DNA of 64,000 nt from Marsupella aquatica (Eukaryota > Marchantiophyta), in assembly GCA_973895155.1 (NCBI GenBank), contig OZ316892.1:16554001-16618000 (forward strand), read 5' to 3'. The translations under genes and the position numbers were made by a program. The notes beneath the pieces are model-generated. The model ran no database searches. It had not been told where the DNA came from and saw nothing but the letters and a program-made list of their open reading frames with translations. Shown one piece after another: positions 13,271-25,766 of the stretch. Each line of letters starts with the position of its first letter. The stretch's first letter is position 1.

Positions 13271-14352
13271 TTATAGGTGTGTACATTAGAATATACAACA
13301 CTTCGGACCTGCGAAAGTGAGAGTACTGATCTCAACGCCTCCCGCGTCTCCCACTTTCTGTCACTGTACTTTATTGCTCAATACAGTGGCCTCTCTCTCT
13401 AAGTGCACACTCTCGAAAAGAAGCCTGGGACTTGCACTTGCCCTATGTGATAAGTGACTTGGCACTTATCGATGCCTTGATAGTGTCCATTGACATTCAT
13501 GATGCATCTATCCCTTGTCACACTCGAGAGAAGCTGCCATAGCCTCGTGTTCAGGTAGGATTCCCTTGCCCTAAATCGAGTCTCATTCTCACAACTGCAA
13601 CATTTACTCTACATAAAACTGCAAAAACGTTTTCATGATAAGAGTTTTGCATGGGATTGACGCTATTACCCATAAGTGTACATATATCCTTATCGACTGT
13701 TTTGCACTTATATACTTTGTCATTTGCTGGAGCCCTCATGGCACTTATAGAAAGTGCAAAATGTTCGAAAGAAAGGGAAGAATGGCCCGCCTTGCCATCA
13801 GCCAAGGTTTGCACTTAAGGATTATGCACTTAGGCCGCAGCTACTGTAAAGTGTTCATCTGGGTGTGCAGTTGGCGTGGGCCCGGCTTGGCTGCGCGGCT
13901 TCGCCGGGCCAGGCAGGGACCGGTGAAGCTCTTGTGACAGGCCGAGTGATGTGATGACACCAGTTACAGCATCGTTTTACTACAGTACTTTCAGTGGACT
14001 GTTGTGCATCATTTTGCTGTTGTTTATTCTTGTAGGCACCGCAGGAGGCAGGCAGGATCGCGCACCCTTTTTCGTCCATCTCGAAATCGCGTGCTTCGGG
14101 TGACAGAGTCGGGCAGCAGTTCTTTGTGAACGAACGATTGAACGAACGATTGAACGAGAGCTTCTTCATCCCCCAAATCGCACACCGGGCGGGGCGTTTT
14201 GGACTCCGACCTTTCTGCCATCGGCATTGCTGTTGCAATTGTCGTAGTACTCTCTCGTGCTCTCATTCGCTCGCTCCTGACTGACTGACTCCGTCTTCTA
14301 AGCTAGGCTAGGCTAGGAAAGGATAGGAGAGGAGAAGAGAATTTAGTTAGCG

Positions 14353-17300
14353 ATGGCGATGGACGAGCCGCTGTACCCGATTGCCATACTCATAGATGAA
14401 CTGAAAAATGACGACATTCAACTGCGCCTCAATTCCATCAAGCGTCTGTCGACCATCGCGCGGGCTCTCGGGGAGGACAGGACGCGGAAGGAGCTCATTC
14501 CATTTTTGAGCGAGAACAACGACGATGACGATGAGGTGCTGCTGGCGATGGCGGAGGAGTTGGGGTCCTTCATTCCTTATGTGGGAGGAGTGGACCATGC
14601 TCATGTGCTGCTGGCTCCTTTGGAGACACTCTGCACCGTGGAGGAGACTGTGGTTCGGGACAAAGCAGTGGAGTCCCTCTGCAAGATCGGGTCGCTGATG
14701 AAGGAACGAGATGTCGTTGATTCGTTCATACCTTTGGTGAAGGTACGTACCGTACGCAATTGAAACAATTGTTCCTGTGGTGTTTCTACTACGTCCTTAT
14801 TGCACAGGGACTCATCATCACTTGGATGACGATTGGCCCAATGTGTTCTCCTAAAAAGCCTTTTGTCTGCACTATTCGTCCCCTCACAAGAGTGGCAGTG
14901 GATTTGCTTAAGAACCTGGTTCCGGCGTTCCAATAGTTTTCATATCCTTTACTAGGTCTTTGTTATTAAAGTATGGATGGCAGGGCAGCTGGTCTGGTCT
15001 CTATCGCAGTGTTGTTGTATGAGCCGAATTTGGGTCGGGGAATACCCTTTTTCATTCTTACTCGCGCATCACGTATAACCACGGTTTACGTTGTCCCCAT
15101 GTACAACCCAATTGTAGGCTTCTTTGCTATGCATCAGCTTTCTTTCGTTTAGGGGCACTTACTTGACCTAGAATTATCATGCTGCACCCGGCAAAATAAG
15201 CGAACTGAAAAAATTGGTGTTGTTGAGGATCTGGTCACATTGCAATCAACTGTCAGCATTTGGCATTCCTGTAGGGTTACAGTAGATCCCTTTAAGGAGT
15301 GAGCCCAACCAAAACCCTAGCAGGCTTGGTTCATACTTGGCTAGGTTATTGGTCCAGTTGCGACGAGTGACGATGTTTTGTCCATTGGAAGCAACCAGTT
15401 CCTTGGACATGTAGTGTTCTGGAATGGCTGCTAGCCAGGCGCTATCGTGTACACGATATCTATCTATTTCGAATGAGAGGTCTCACAATTTTCTACTGGA
15501 ATACCAGAGACTTGGTGCTGGAGAATGGTTTACGGCCCGTGTTTCTGCTTGTGGGCTGTTTCACATCGCATATCCAAGTGCCCCAGATCTTCTTCGCGCA
15601 GAGCTAAGATCAGTCTACAATCAACTTTGTCACGATGATATGCCTATGGTCAGGAGATCTGCAGGCTTGAACCTTGGCAAGTTTGCAGCAACCGTGGAGC
15701 CTGCTTATCTGAAGACAGACATCATGACTTTCTTCCGAGACCTCACCCAGGATGGTATATTTCTCACGTTCATCCTAAGTGTAGAAACTGACATGCAGGA
15801 ACATTCAGCTGATCAGAGGGAGGGAACCGAGATCTGCTTGTGAATATATAGTAATTGTTCTGTAGCCCCCAATCAATCGACTGCGGAAATGAATGTGTTT
15901 GGGTTTCTTCCTATAATTCCTCATTTTACTTAATGTCAATCAATCTGCAGATCAAGACTCGGTGAGGCTATTGTCTGTGGAGGGTTGTGCTGCCCTCGGA
16001 AAATTATTAGAACCTGCTGACTGTATCTCCACTATTCTTCCAGTGATCGTCAGCTTTTCTCAGGTATGTGTTGGGTGACAAATGCAAGTTTGACTTCAGG
16101 AGAAAGGCTGCCCTAGTTCCTCATCAATTACTGCATAGATCGAGTGTGCTGTCTTATCTGTCCTCAGTTTTCCGAATCGTGAAGTTGATACTGTTCGTTT
16201 GACGAGGTTTTCCCAATCATATCCGCTTTCCAATTACAAGTAAATCTGTCATGGTTGTCACCTGCGGAGCGTGGGATTTGGCTCCAGTGACGTCCATGCT
16301 GCTTCTTTTACAAAACATCTTAGAATATGGTACTGATTGTGGGTTTGTCCTATTTTGGCAGGATAAATCGTGGAGAGTACGCTACATGGTAGCCAATCAG
16401 TTATATGAGCTATGTGAAGCAGTCGGGCCAGAGCCTACAAGGTAGGAATTTCGATAATGTCGAACCTCTATCAGCCTCCTCCAACTTGTCGTTCAGGGTT
16501 TGTGTGCAACTGTATTACATTCTAGAGCTATCAATGTGCATCTTGCAGTTGGCTAGTTCATTAACTCACCGATGTCTAAGCACAGTGACAGACTTGGCGC
16601 ACTAGTCTAATTTTCGAAATTGATTGACTTTTAAATCACTCAGATGACTCAGCAGAGCCTTAATGTAAAGCCTTTTGCACTTTTCTCAAAACTTTGCGGC
16701 TAGAAATAATTCTGGTTTGATGGAAAAAGTTATCAGTCTGAGGTTATATAATGATGATGCCCTATGTCCATGAAGGACGGAGCTTGTCCCAGCTTACGTG
16801 CGGCTGCTAAGGGACAATGAGGCTGAAGTCCGAATTGCTGCAGCTGGAAAAGTTACAAAGTTCTGCGGTATAATCAGTCCTCAGTCTGCCATACAGCATA
16901 TTTTACCTTGTGTGAAGGTACGAAAACTAATGAGAATCATTGTTTATCGACTTCTTACTAACATGTCACTTTGCTGGCAAGTCCTACTGGTTAGCAGCTC
17001 TCTAGTTCTCTACTTACTAAGAGCCTCCATTCGCAGTGCTCTGGGTCCTCAACACTCAATCAGCTCCTGCAGAACCCTTATGTTCGACCCCATCTTCAGT
17101 CAGAGCAGAACTTGTATGAGCTTAATTCTGTTTGGATGCTACCTTGACCATCTTATAAAGTCTCTGCTTGCTTGTAGGACCTTTCTACGGATTCCTCACA
17201 ACATGTGCGTGCAGCGCTGGCATCTGTTATTATGGGAATGGCTCCACTTCTAGGAAAGGTGTAGCTCAAAAGCACTTACTTTAGTCAAGGGCTTGCAATG

Positions 17301-19551
17301 CAAACGTCAAACTTTGTGAATAACTTGGCTGCCTGTTCACCGTGTTTCCCCTCTTTCGTTCCCTGTCTGCTCGCTTTGCCCCTTTGACATATGTCTGCAA
17401 TGGTTCTTGTTACATTGTTTGACATCTGATACGAGTTACTTGAGTACTACTGAAGATAAATGATGCTTTAAAAAAACTTGATTTGACACGTGTTTCTTTT
17501 TTTGACAAATTACTTATGGATTCGTAAAGTCGGACTGTATATTCTGCATCAAACCGAGTTTTATTAAGAAGTTAACGTGTGGCATTCTGCTGAAATAGCC
17601 ATATTTTAATAGATATTTTGTACGACATGCAAGATACCCTATGATTTGGAAGTTGTGAAAATGTCATGGCTGTATAAATTCAAAGGATCAGCTTCTGATA
17701 GTATTGTTCTTCTCAGGAGGCAACAATTGATCAGCTGTTGCCAATATTCCTTGCCCTTTTGAAGGATGAATTTCCAGATGTAAGGCTGAACATAATTAGT
17801 AAACTTGACCAAGTAAATCAGGTAAATGTCTTCTACTCATACAGCTATGGATATGCTTAATGCAAGTTGGTCCTTTGAAATATATTGATCAGCAGTTTTA
17901 AACTCCGATAATGTGGAACTTATTTAATTTGTTAGGTAGAATCTTTCTTTGGAGGGAGCTGTTGTCTTCTCTTCTTTGCAAGTCAAAAAATGTAGTCTAA
18001 GGCTTCCCCTCACTGTTCCATTGCCATTGGCTGTACTGGTGGTACATTTATGTCTTGTGTATCCACTTTCGTGCAAAGGCAATGATCAGTTTTGACGAGG
18101 ACTATAAAGTACTGTTGCAGGTTATAGGGATCGACTTACTTTCACAGTCACTTTTGCCTGCTATTGTGGAACTGGCTGAAGATCGTCACTGGCGAGTACG
18201 ATTAGCTATTATTGAGTACATACCTCTTCTGGCTAGTCAGTTGGGTGTGGACTTCTTTGATGACAAGCTTGGTTCTCTCTGCATGCAATGGCTTGGTGAC
18301 CAGGTAATCCCCTCCCCATCCAATTGAAGTGGTCGTAAGATATTAAATCGTTACGCCCACAGAACGAGAGATTTATTGAATGGATGTGACTGAAGTTTTG
18401 TAGACTTGACGTAAGTTGGCGTAACGGTTGTGGTACAGGTTTTCTCAATAAGAGAAGCAGCTGCAAACAATCTCAAACGACTTGCTGAAGAATTTGGTCC
18501 AGAGTGGGCAATGCAACACATCATTCCCAAGGTTCACTGTTAACTGAAATGAAGCTTGGAATTCTTACAGCAGAAATGAGGGAAAATCGGCACCTTTGAA
18601 CTAACCTTGTACTTCAGACGTGTCATCACAGTGTCTAAGCTCATCCATTGGAAATAGCTTTGGGAAGCATGGAGTTAGGGGGTGCAGAGGTCTGTTGAAG
18701 TTTGTATGTTGTCAGTGAAAGATATTCTTTGGCGGAAATTTCCCTCGGGTATATTATCTAAATGCTATTTTTCGTCTGTGTGATGAACAGGTTCTAGAGA
18801 TGATAAATAATTCCCACTATCTCTACCGTATGACTGTACTATCTGCCATCTCGATGCTTGCACCTGTTGTTGGAGCAGAGGTGACATGCCAGACAATGCT
18901 TCCTGTTGTTGTCAACGCATCAAAGGACAGGTATGGCTGGTCCTTATTAAGAAGACACTGAGTTTGTTTTCACTGTGGTGAAAGGCTTGAGGATATCTGC
19001 TTATGTTGTTGAAGTGGATGGTCGAGGTAGTGATTGCTTGACGGATGGATGGATGACGCTTTGTGGTAAGCCATGACCGGAATAGCAGCCGGTAATTTAA
19101 GTAATTTGGGTGTATGAAAACCTTCACATGGGCCAAAATTGATTAAGATGTGGTCACGGCGGGTCGCTACTTTAGATTAACAGTCTGTGCTTTGCCTACA
19201 GGGTCCCTAACATCAAGTTCAATGTTGCGAAGATGCTCCAGTCAATGATACCAATTGTGGACTCTACGGTAGGTCATTGTTGCATATTTGTGGAATTTTT
19301 TTCTTGTACTTCCAAGCTACTTATTTGCTGTTCAGTGAGACTTTTTGAATGATCGAAATAGTCCACACGGAAGTCACCGGAGCCAGGGGACCATGAGCTC
19401 TCATTCACACTGTTAATTCATTCTCTGTATGCAGGTTGTGGAGGCCACTATTCGTCCTTGTTTACTAGAGCTTAATGAAGATCCTGATGTAGATGTCAGA
19501 TTCTTTGCTGCCCAGGCACTTCAAGCCTGTGATCAAGTTATGTGTGCCTGA
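14353..19551 (+). CDS. PP2AA: PP2A 65-kDa regulatory (scaffold) subunit A
   Basis: Scaffold of the heterotrimeric Ser/Thr phosphatase PP2A, which holds the catalytic C and variable B subunits. Plant members (RCN1/PP2AA) act in auxin transport and hormone signalling. Twelve exons: 14353-14742, 15508-15754, 15951-16063, 16362-16441, 16776-16917, 17178-17258, 17717-17821, 18121-18303, 18439-18531, 18791-18930, 19202-19268 and 19435-19551. All have GT-AG introns and matching phases, giving 585 residues against about 587 in angiosperms. The N-terminus reads [20 protein letters not shown] and the chain is all HEAT repeats, ending ACDQVMCA. Diagnostic blocks include [65 protein letters not shown] and [14 protein letters not shown]. 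The C-terminus is a little shorter and differs from the angiosperm MMSS-type ending. No sign of decay. Confidence 0.97.
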
Positions 19552-20576
19552 TGTGTACTTATTGTAAGATTGGGGATGGAAATAGTTAGACCGGTCAGGC
19601 TTCTACAATTCCCGGTCAGGAGTTGTTGGACATTGAGCTGGCAGCCTCTTAGCACGAGGATTTTTGCACTCACGGCTGGTATTTGGTGTAGGAATTTTTG
19701 CGTTTTCAAGTGATTATATATTACTTTCTGATTGGGACGGGATCGTAACACAAAGATTGTAGGCCCACAGGTGGTCGCCTTCAGAACGAGGAAGCCTTGT
19801 GTAGGCCCTTTAACATCAATCAAGAAATGGGAAGACAACTTTGGCTTGATTTCCGTCGCGATTCTGATGTCATTTGTTCTTGTCAAATGACTGTTTTGCC
19901 CTCGTCATGGATAGAGTCCCAAAGTTGATGGAAGGGTATGAGCCAAGATTATGGTGACTTATTTGATGGTCTCACTGTGATTAAGTGTCCCTTTGTTTGG
20001 ATGAATGCACTTCCTCGTATTACCGAGGAACTGACCCCATGTGAGACAGATAGACGGCTACCTTGTATACTTTCTGTTGCAAGCACGGTAAGAAAGTCTT
20101 CCAAATCAAAAAATATTGAACCCGTCAATTCTTGGCCTGTTTTGGTAAAAACGGTATGGAGGATTAAAGAATTTTCTAGGTGCTGGTGCTTCGTATGGCA
20201 AGATGAGTTTTGGCACTTGGAAATTTATTGCAATTAGTTTGCACTCAAACTGCACACTAAATCTTGTTCATCGGCACTTTTATCTTCTAAACATTACTAT
20301 TCTAACTTGTGGACTGTCCACATCATCATCGAGTCTACACACCAAGCCCTCGTCATTAGATGGTTTTTTAAATTTTGTTGGGAAATTTATGGTGGTGTAA
20401 TGCAGTTCTTTAAGAGTATGGAAAGACACTAACGCGACTCGTGTTTGATTTCGTTTGAGACAGGTCAAAGCACTAAATACCATTGCGCCAAACTAGTGGA
20501 GGGAGGTTTACAATGTTTTACAGTAAGGTTGATTGGGGCTGGGTTTTATGAAAAGCAGGAAAAATGTGGCCAGACT
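19552..20576. other. Downstream flank of PP2A-A, no gene recognised
   Basis: Holds the 3' UTR of PP2A-A and spacer. Short open frames on both strands (for example 19533-19886 minus, overlapping the gene end) show no conserved content. Confidence 0.4.
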
Positions 20577-20900
20577 TAGGCTAGGTTCCATGGGCCAGGG
20601 GTAGGGAGTACGGTCACTCCCTCTGACATCCCCTGGGGCCCAAATACACTGTATACCATGGTGTACACAGTATTTCAAATGTATGAATTTTGACTTAGGA
20701 GCCAATGAGAATGCCCTACAGTGTTTTCATACAGGGGCAGGGGGTACGCCTGAAGTTTAATAGGGAGTGTGAGGGAAAATTATACTCCTTGATACAGTAT
20801 TTGTACACCCCTCAGTCCCAGGAAAAGCTGTAATCTTATTGGCTTAAAATTTTTGACAACATCCGTACTCCTTACTCCCAACCCCATGGAACCTAGCTCT
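20577..20900. mobile_element. MITE-like element with long imperfect terminal inverted repeats
   Basis: The left end, TAGGCTAGGTTCCATGGG followed by GGTAGGGAGTACGG, is matched in inverted orientation by the right end, CCGTACTCCTTACTCCC followed by CCATGGAACCTAG. The pairing continues inward: AAATACACTGTAT on the left faces ATACAGTATTTG on the right. The arms are at least 90-110 bases with mismatches around a short centre, about 320 bases in all. It has no coding capacity. It could be a non-autonomous DNA transposon or a foldback locus. I could not settle a target-site duplication. Confidence 0.55.
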
Positions 20901-22688
20901 TACTCTGGCGGTGACGCCTGTATTCCCCAGCCAGCCCTGAACTCTCCCAGACCACCTCAGCCTGGTCCCCCGACCCCCCCCAGACTTCCCCAAACTCCCA
21001 GTCCCAGCGCAGTCCTGGCCCCACCACCACACCTGGCCCAACCCTGCCACCCGGCCACAACCCCAACACGGTCCCCTCATTTGCCAGGCAAGTCCAAACG
21101 GGGTACACAGGTGAACTGCGACTCAATTTGAGTGATTAACCATAAAATCACTCCTCTGCCAAATCACAAAACTCAGGGAAAGTGAACAGTTTCTTTGACC
21201 CGTGTAGTGGAGCTCTCTCGGGTGAAGCACCTCTTGGTGGCTTCATGTAATTTGAGCAAGTATTCTAAAATTAGTGAAATTGGGTTTGGATGTTAACTCT
21301 AAATTTGACTGAGAATAATGGTCAATTCACACTCAATTGTGACGCAGCTTTCTTAATCAGGAAGTTATCGAAAATCTTAATGACTTACGGTGAAGCACCT
21401 CCGGGTGGCCTTCTTGAAATTTGAGCATATATCCTAAACGTAAATCATTGAAACTGGGTTTGAATGTTAACTCACCCTGAATTGACACCTTTACGGAAAA
21501 CTCTAGTAAGTATATTCAGTAAGGAAAGAACATGCCAAAGTTCTCATCCGTTGATCTACTACTTCTGGCTAAAATAGAGTTATCAACATCAGACATTAAC
21601 TTGAGTCCATTACGGGGAGGGTCCACACCATCCCGTCATTCCAAGTATCCCTGACCAGGATCTGAGTTGCTCTTTACCTCAGATCCAATGTGTCCAGAAG
21701 CATCCCCAGATTGAGTCCATACATGCACATTTTCAGGTCAACAGCAATCCCATCTTCGAAGGTCATTCCTCTCTGTCTGTGAGCTCCCAACTGTTAATCC
21801 AAAAGTATGGGTATCAACAGAAAACTTCGGTGATGAACCTGCAAAACATCTTCAACTGCAGTGATCATTTTCCTGAGACAAGGCCATAACGACTACTAAT
21901 TCCATTTAATCTTGGATTATTAAGAGTAAACATGACACGGCCAGTTCTCCCCTGATACAAACGGGGCCAAGTGTAGTATAGTCCCAGGTCCTGGGTGCAA
22001 GAATCTGGCAGGCGTTGAAATAAGAAATTTGTTCGGGCAACTCCTTTCCAGATCCGAGTGGCAAGCGGACATGCTTGCAACCTCCACGGAGATAATATTG
22101 TACAATTTGAAACCAGAAGGCAAACTCAAACGCCACAATATCATTGAGAACGGATCAGATGTTCAGCAAGACATAGCCTCGTCTTTGTAAAGCTGGGGCC
22201 CTGCATTCACAAAAAACTTATAATCAATTACGTTGGGAAAGAGATGCTGTCCCGTGCCTCCACACTTTGGGAAAGTGAGCATGGTATAGACTAATTGTAC
22301 AAGAGTCAAATTTCTGGCTTTTGAAACTTGACTGCGCATCAGTGAAGACAGTACCACATCAATCAAGCCATGTCATCCTCTGAAATCTAAAAACAAAGCA
22401 TTAACTTGAACTCACGAGACCTCCATTCAGACAACACGATCCATTCCTGCAACAACGTTGCATCCTCAGCGAGACTTACCAGAAGTAAGATTGATGTAGA
22501 GTGCCGATCAAATATCCCTCTTGACAGAAACAAAAGTGTTATGATGTCCCAGAGTGATTTGATGCCTAGACTAATTCAATCCATTGACAAAGGTAGGGAC
22601 ATAGGTGAGGGCCATCCTAGGTCGTTTGGCCCTCGACAGCAATTGGAGTATCCTCCATCTGAAGATCAAGCCAGACAAATCCAAAATT
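20901..22688. other. Intergenic, no gene recognised
   Basis: It starts with a C-rich, G-poor stretch (about 20920-21080) full of CCCC and CCAGCC words. It then holds two similar stretches (about 21215-21300 and 21390-21475) containing GTGAAGCACCTC, TTGAGCA and GGGTTTGGATG/GGGTTTGAATG, a diverged repeat of about 175 base spacing. No conserved exon was seen on either strand. Confidence 0.4.
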
Positions 22689-23415
22689 TTAATTGCAGTA
22701 CATATCAGTCATGCACGTCCGCTGACGACAACCCTGTCCTAGAAGGCTGAGATGTGCATAAAGAGAGATAGAAGAAAGTACTCCGAAACTACTAATCCAT
22801 TTGCCTTTGGGGGCAAAGAAATCTGAACGCACAATCACTTTTTCCTCCATTTCAGCAGAATCAGGCTCCTTCGTATCAACCAACATGTCTGTAACAATTG
22901 TTGTCTCGTTTGCCTCTTGGGTTTCATTCTCTGCCTGAGCTTGTGCTTCAGCCTCCTCTGCGGCCTTCCTTGCAATTTCATCCTTAGTCTTCTGTATGAC
23001 TGCAGCAATCTGTAAGAGTCTTGAAGTCTTAGAACAATATTCAAATCTGCGGATTCTATTGCGTAACTTACAACACAGCTGCACTTCTTTTGTAAGATAC
23101 ACTAGTCTCTCCACTATGTACAAGCATGACGATTAACTAGAAGTAGTGTAGGTCATGCACAAATCCACCTATTTATAGAAATCGAGCAAGAACGAGGAGC
23201 AAGAAAAAAGGTCTCACTGGTATGAATTTCACGGGTCTAACAGGAGGCGGGGTTGTCTCTTCGGGGACTGTGGCGTCGTCCTTTGTTCCTACTTCACCCA
23301 AAATGCAATTCAAATCAATCCAGAAGGCACAAGCTAGCGAGTACTGGCATTCAACCTCAAGGGAAATGTACTAACGACGGAAGGAAGCCAGAAATGTACT
23401 AACGACGGAAGGAAG

Positions 23416-23477
<62 letters not shown>

Positions 23478-23671
23478 CCATTGGACGGCGTAAGAGGAGT
23501 CCACTTGTAGAGGACCACGCGACAGGCGGAAGGCGAGGGAGCGGAAGACGCGACAGGCGACCAGACCTTTCGCCATTTGCGCACCGGTCCCACGAACACC
23601 TGCGCTGGCCCTCCGTGCCGCGTCGACGACCTGCTTCCCATGCGTGTCGCTCCGGCTGGTGCGGAATCCAT
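22689..23671 (-). CDS. Conserved plant protein of unknown function (LYKWTP-type)
   Basis: Three exons chain in phase on the minus strand: 23671-23476, 23288-23218 and 23009 to a stop at 22689, giving about 195 residues. The first exon contains VFVGPVRKWRKVWSPV and LYKWTPL. The second ends in PVRPVKFIP. The third begins IAAVIQKTKDEIARKAAEEA and continues into an acidic, Gln/Glu-rich tail. I recall this combination from an uncharacterised plant family with a GPVRKWRK-like block, an LYKWTP block, and a (K/R)FxYVP block followed by a charged Ala/Glu helix. I cannot assign a function. The third exon may be shorter and splice onward, since the last 30 residues look less constrained. Intron 1 begins GT followed at once by a long (CT)n tract. 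Confidence 0.55.
23419..23474. repeat. (GA)n/(CT)n microsatellite
   Basis: About 28 uninterrupted GA dinucleotides on the plus strand. On the minus strand this is a CT tract lying in the first intron of the neighbouring minus-strand gene, immediately after its 5' splice site. A duplicated AAATGTACTAACGACGGAAG segment flanks it on the left (about 23364-23418). Confidence 0.95.
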
Positions 23672-24533
23672 TTCGTTCGACCTACTATGAATGTGAGTGC
23701 CGCTGAAGGACTGAAACCAATAGAAATATTGTGGTTCAAGGGAAAGACCAAGCCGGCAACAACTACGACGACGTTTGATGAGCTCTACGGTACCTCAGGA
23801 AGAAGTACTCGAGCAAGAAAACCTACAACACCCGCAAACAAGCAGCATCTACCGAATCGATCAATCGTCCACGACTCCCACTGCTGATTTCCGAATTTGC
23901 TTCCGCGCGACCGTGGCACCCGTCAGTACAAGACAGGGTGAGTGCTCTTCTCTCGACCTCAGGACAACAACTGCACTTAGTCTTACGTTTGTTCGGGCTA
24001 TATGACTGGCGAACTACTCCAGACAACTCTACACTCTTATGGTTCTTTTCTTGTCTTACTAGCCTGATTAACGTTCCTTGAAACTAAATAGAGATGACGA
24101 GAAAAAGTATTCTAGGCTATATTTTCATCTTTGCCCATCCCTTGGTCTGCACCCTCTCTCTTTTTGCGTACACCCTCAATGTTTAGTTATACCCTCATTT
24201 AGTCACAGTCTAGGGGGCTTCACTCTAACCATAGGCTCAAAAGACTAGCTTTTGACTCCAGTCATTAGACATGGTCATTATCTTGGCCGTTGGAGACTAA
24301 CTTCACAACACTGTAAAGTATTGGCGTGGCTTTACAAGATGTCTTGCTTCTTTTTATTTCATTTGGGATTAATTCTGGATAATGAATAGAAACAGGGCAA
24401 GCACTCCCTCCCCCCAAAGTAAATGCTGATGTGAAGCACTATTTTGCCTAGGAGTTTCTCTAATTTAAAAAAAAATTTCCAAAATTCTTTTGAATGAAGA
24501 TTTTTGGTCCTAAATCTATCTTTAGAACAAGAA

Positions 24534-24608
24534 GTAAGCCTCCCTCAAAATTGGGTTTAGTAGTTTCTTCAAAGTGGGCCTCCCTTAAAATTGGGTTTCT
24601 TAGGGGGC
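24534..24608. repeat. Dispersed copy of 'CCTCCCTCAAAATTGGGTTTAG' type repeat
   Basis: Two units of about 45 bases, each with CCTCCCT(C/T)AAAATTGGGTTT, here separated by TTTCTTCAAAGTGGG. The same unit recurs as a longer array at about 25560-25765. Confidence 0.75.
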
Positions 24609-25217
24609 TAAGAACTCAGGGGCAGCAGTTTTCCACTATGTATGAGATGCAATCCTAGCCATTCAAATGTGGAAACAGACCAGACTTCACTCTACATGAC
24701 CTTGGTGGCACAATCAGGCAAAACCATTGCCAAACCTACCCAAGAACCTACCATTTTCCCTTGAACATAGCACCCGAGCATTGTGTTCAAAAATGGAATT
24801 GGGTCCTGTGACAAAAAACACATTTGAACTTGAACACAACATAGTTTGAACATCACACCCCAGCATTGTGTTTGAATAATGGCATTATGTTCGAGTTGGA
24901 CATTGTGTTTGTTTTGACCCTAAACTGTTCTACATTGCTACAAACAAGTCATGAACCATAAGACAATGTCAACACTCTAACACAGAGACAATATCTTTCA
25001 AGTATAAAAAATGAAAACATATAATTAAAACTAAATACAACGCCCCGGGCACACTATTTGAATAGAGCACCCCATGGCCCACTATTCGAGTACAAGGCCA
25101 TGGCGCTCTGTTTGGGGGAAGACAGTCGTCATCTATTAGTGGGTCCCTTGTGGGTCCTTTTTTGTTGATATTGTTTTCGGATTCAAAATATTGAATTTCT
25201 TGTCTCCAGACCTGACA

Positions 25218-25537
25218 CATTTTGACTCAGGTGTTTTAAGTTTAGTGTATGGAACTGGTGGTCAGCTTTGCTTTGGATGGAGAAACTAAACAACCCACAT
25301 TTTGACTCAGGTATTTTAACTTTAGTGTATGCAACTGGCCGTCTACTTTGCTTTGGATGGAGAGACTAAACAGCCCACATTTTGAGTCAGGTATTTTAAC
25401 TTTAGTGTATGGAACTGGCAGTCAGCTTTGCTTTGGATGGAGAGACTAAACAGCCCACATTTTGACTCAAGTATTTTAACTTTAGTGTATGGAACTGGCA
25501 GTCAGCTTTGCTTTGGATGGAGAGATACTATACAACC
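25218..25537. repeat. 80-bp tandem array, four copies
   Basis: Units start at 25218, 25298, 25378 and 25458 with CATTTTGA(C/G)TCA, each about 80 bases. They share TTTAGTGTATG(G/C)AACTGG and GCTTTGCTTTGGATGGAGA (CTTTGCTTTGGATGGAGA in one). They differ by a few substitutions. The function is unknown. Confidence 0.92.
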
Positions 25538-25559
25538 CCAGGTCTTGTAAAGCCCACCG

Positions 25560-25766
25560 TAGTTTACTCATAGTTGGCCTCCCTCCAGTTTGGGTTTAGT
25601 GGTTTGCTCCCCACAAAATCGGGTTTAGTCGTTTCCTCAACGTGGGCATCCCTCAAAAACTGGGTTTAGAGTTTCCTCAAAGTTGGCCTCCCTCTTAGTA
25701 GGGTTGAGTAGTTTACTCAAAGTGGGCCTCCTTCAAAATTGCGGTTAGCAGTTTCCTCAAAGTGCG
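25560..25766. repeat. ~45-bp tandem array, about five diverged copies
   Basis: Repeating words are GGCCTCCCTC, TTGGGTTTAG and GTTTCCTCAAAGT(G/T)GG. The array directly follows the 80-bp array and shares its unit with 24534-24608. Confidence 0.8.

Larger units (their letters stand above)
13020..14352. promoter_or_regulatory. Shared divergent promoter region of RRP40 and PP2A-A
   Basis: These 1.33 kb separate two divergently transcribed housekeeping genes and must hold both promoters and both 5' leaders. The region contains tandem duplications (listed separately) and repeats of GAACGAACGATT near 14128-14158. A purine-rich GCTAGGCTAGG/GGATAGGAGAGG stretch lies directly before the PP2A-A ATG and probably belongs to its 5' UTR. 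Several GCACTTAT/GTGCAAAA words recur between 13430 and 13840. I see no convincing coding exon. Confidence 0.55.

Noticed and set aside
23334-23751. Minus-strand ORFs with long Ser/Leu repeats
   Set aside because: They are translations of the (CT)n microsatellite inside an intron. Only the part before the splice donor is coding.
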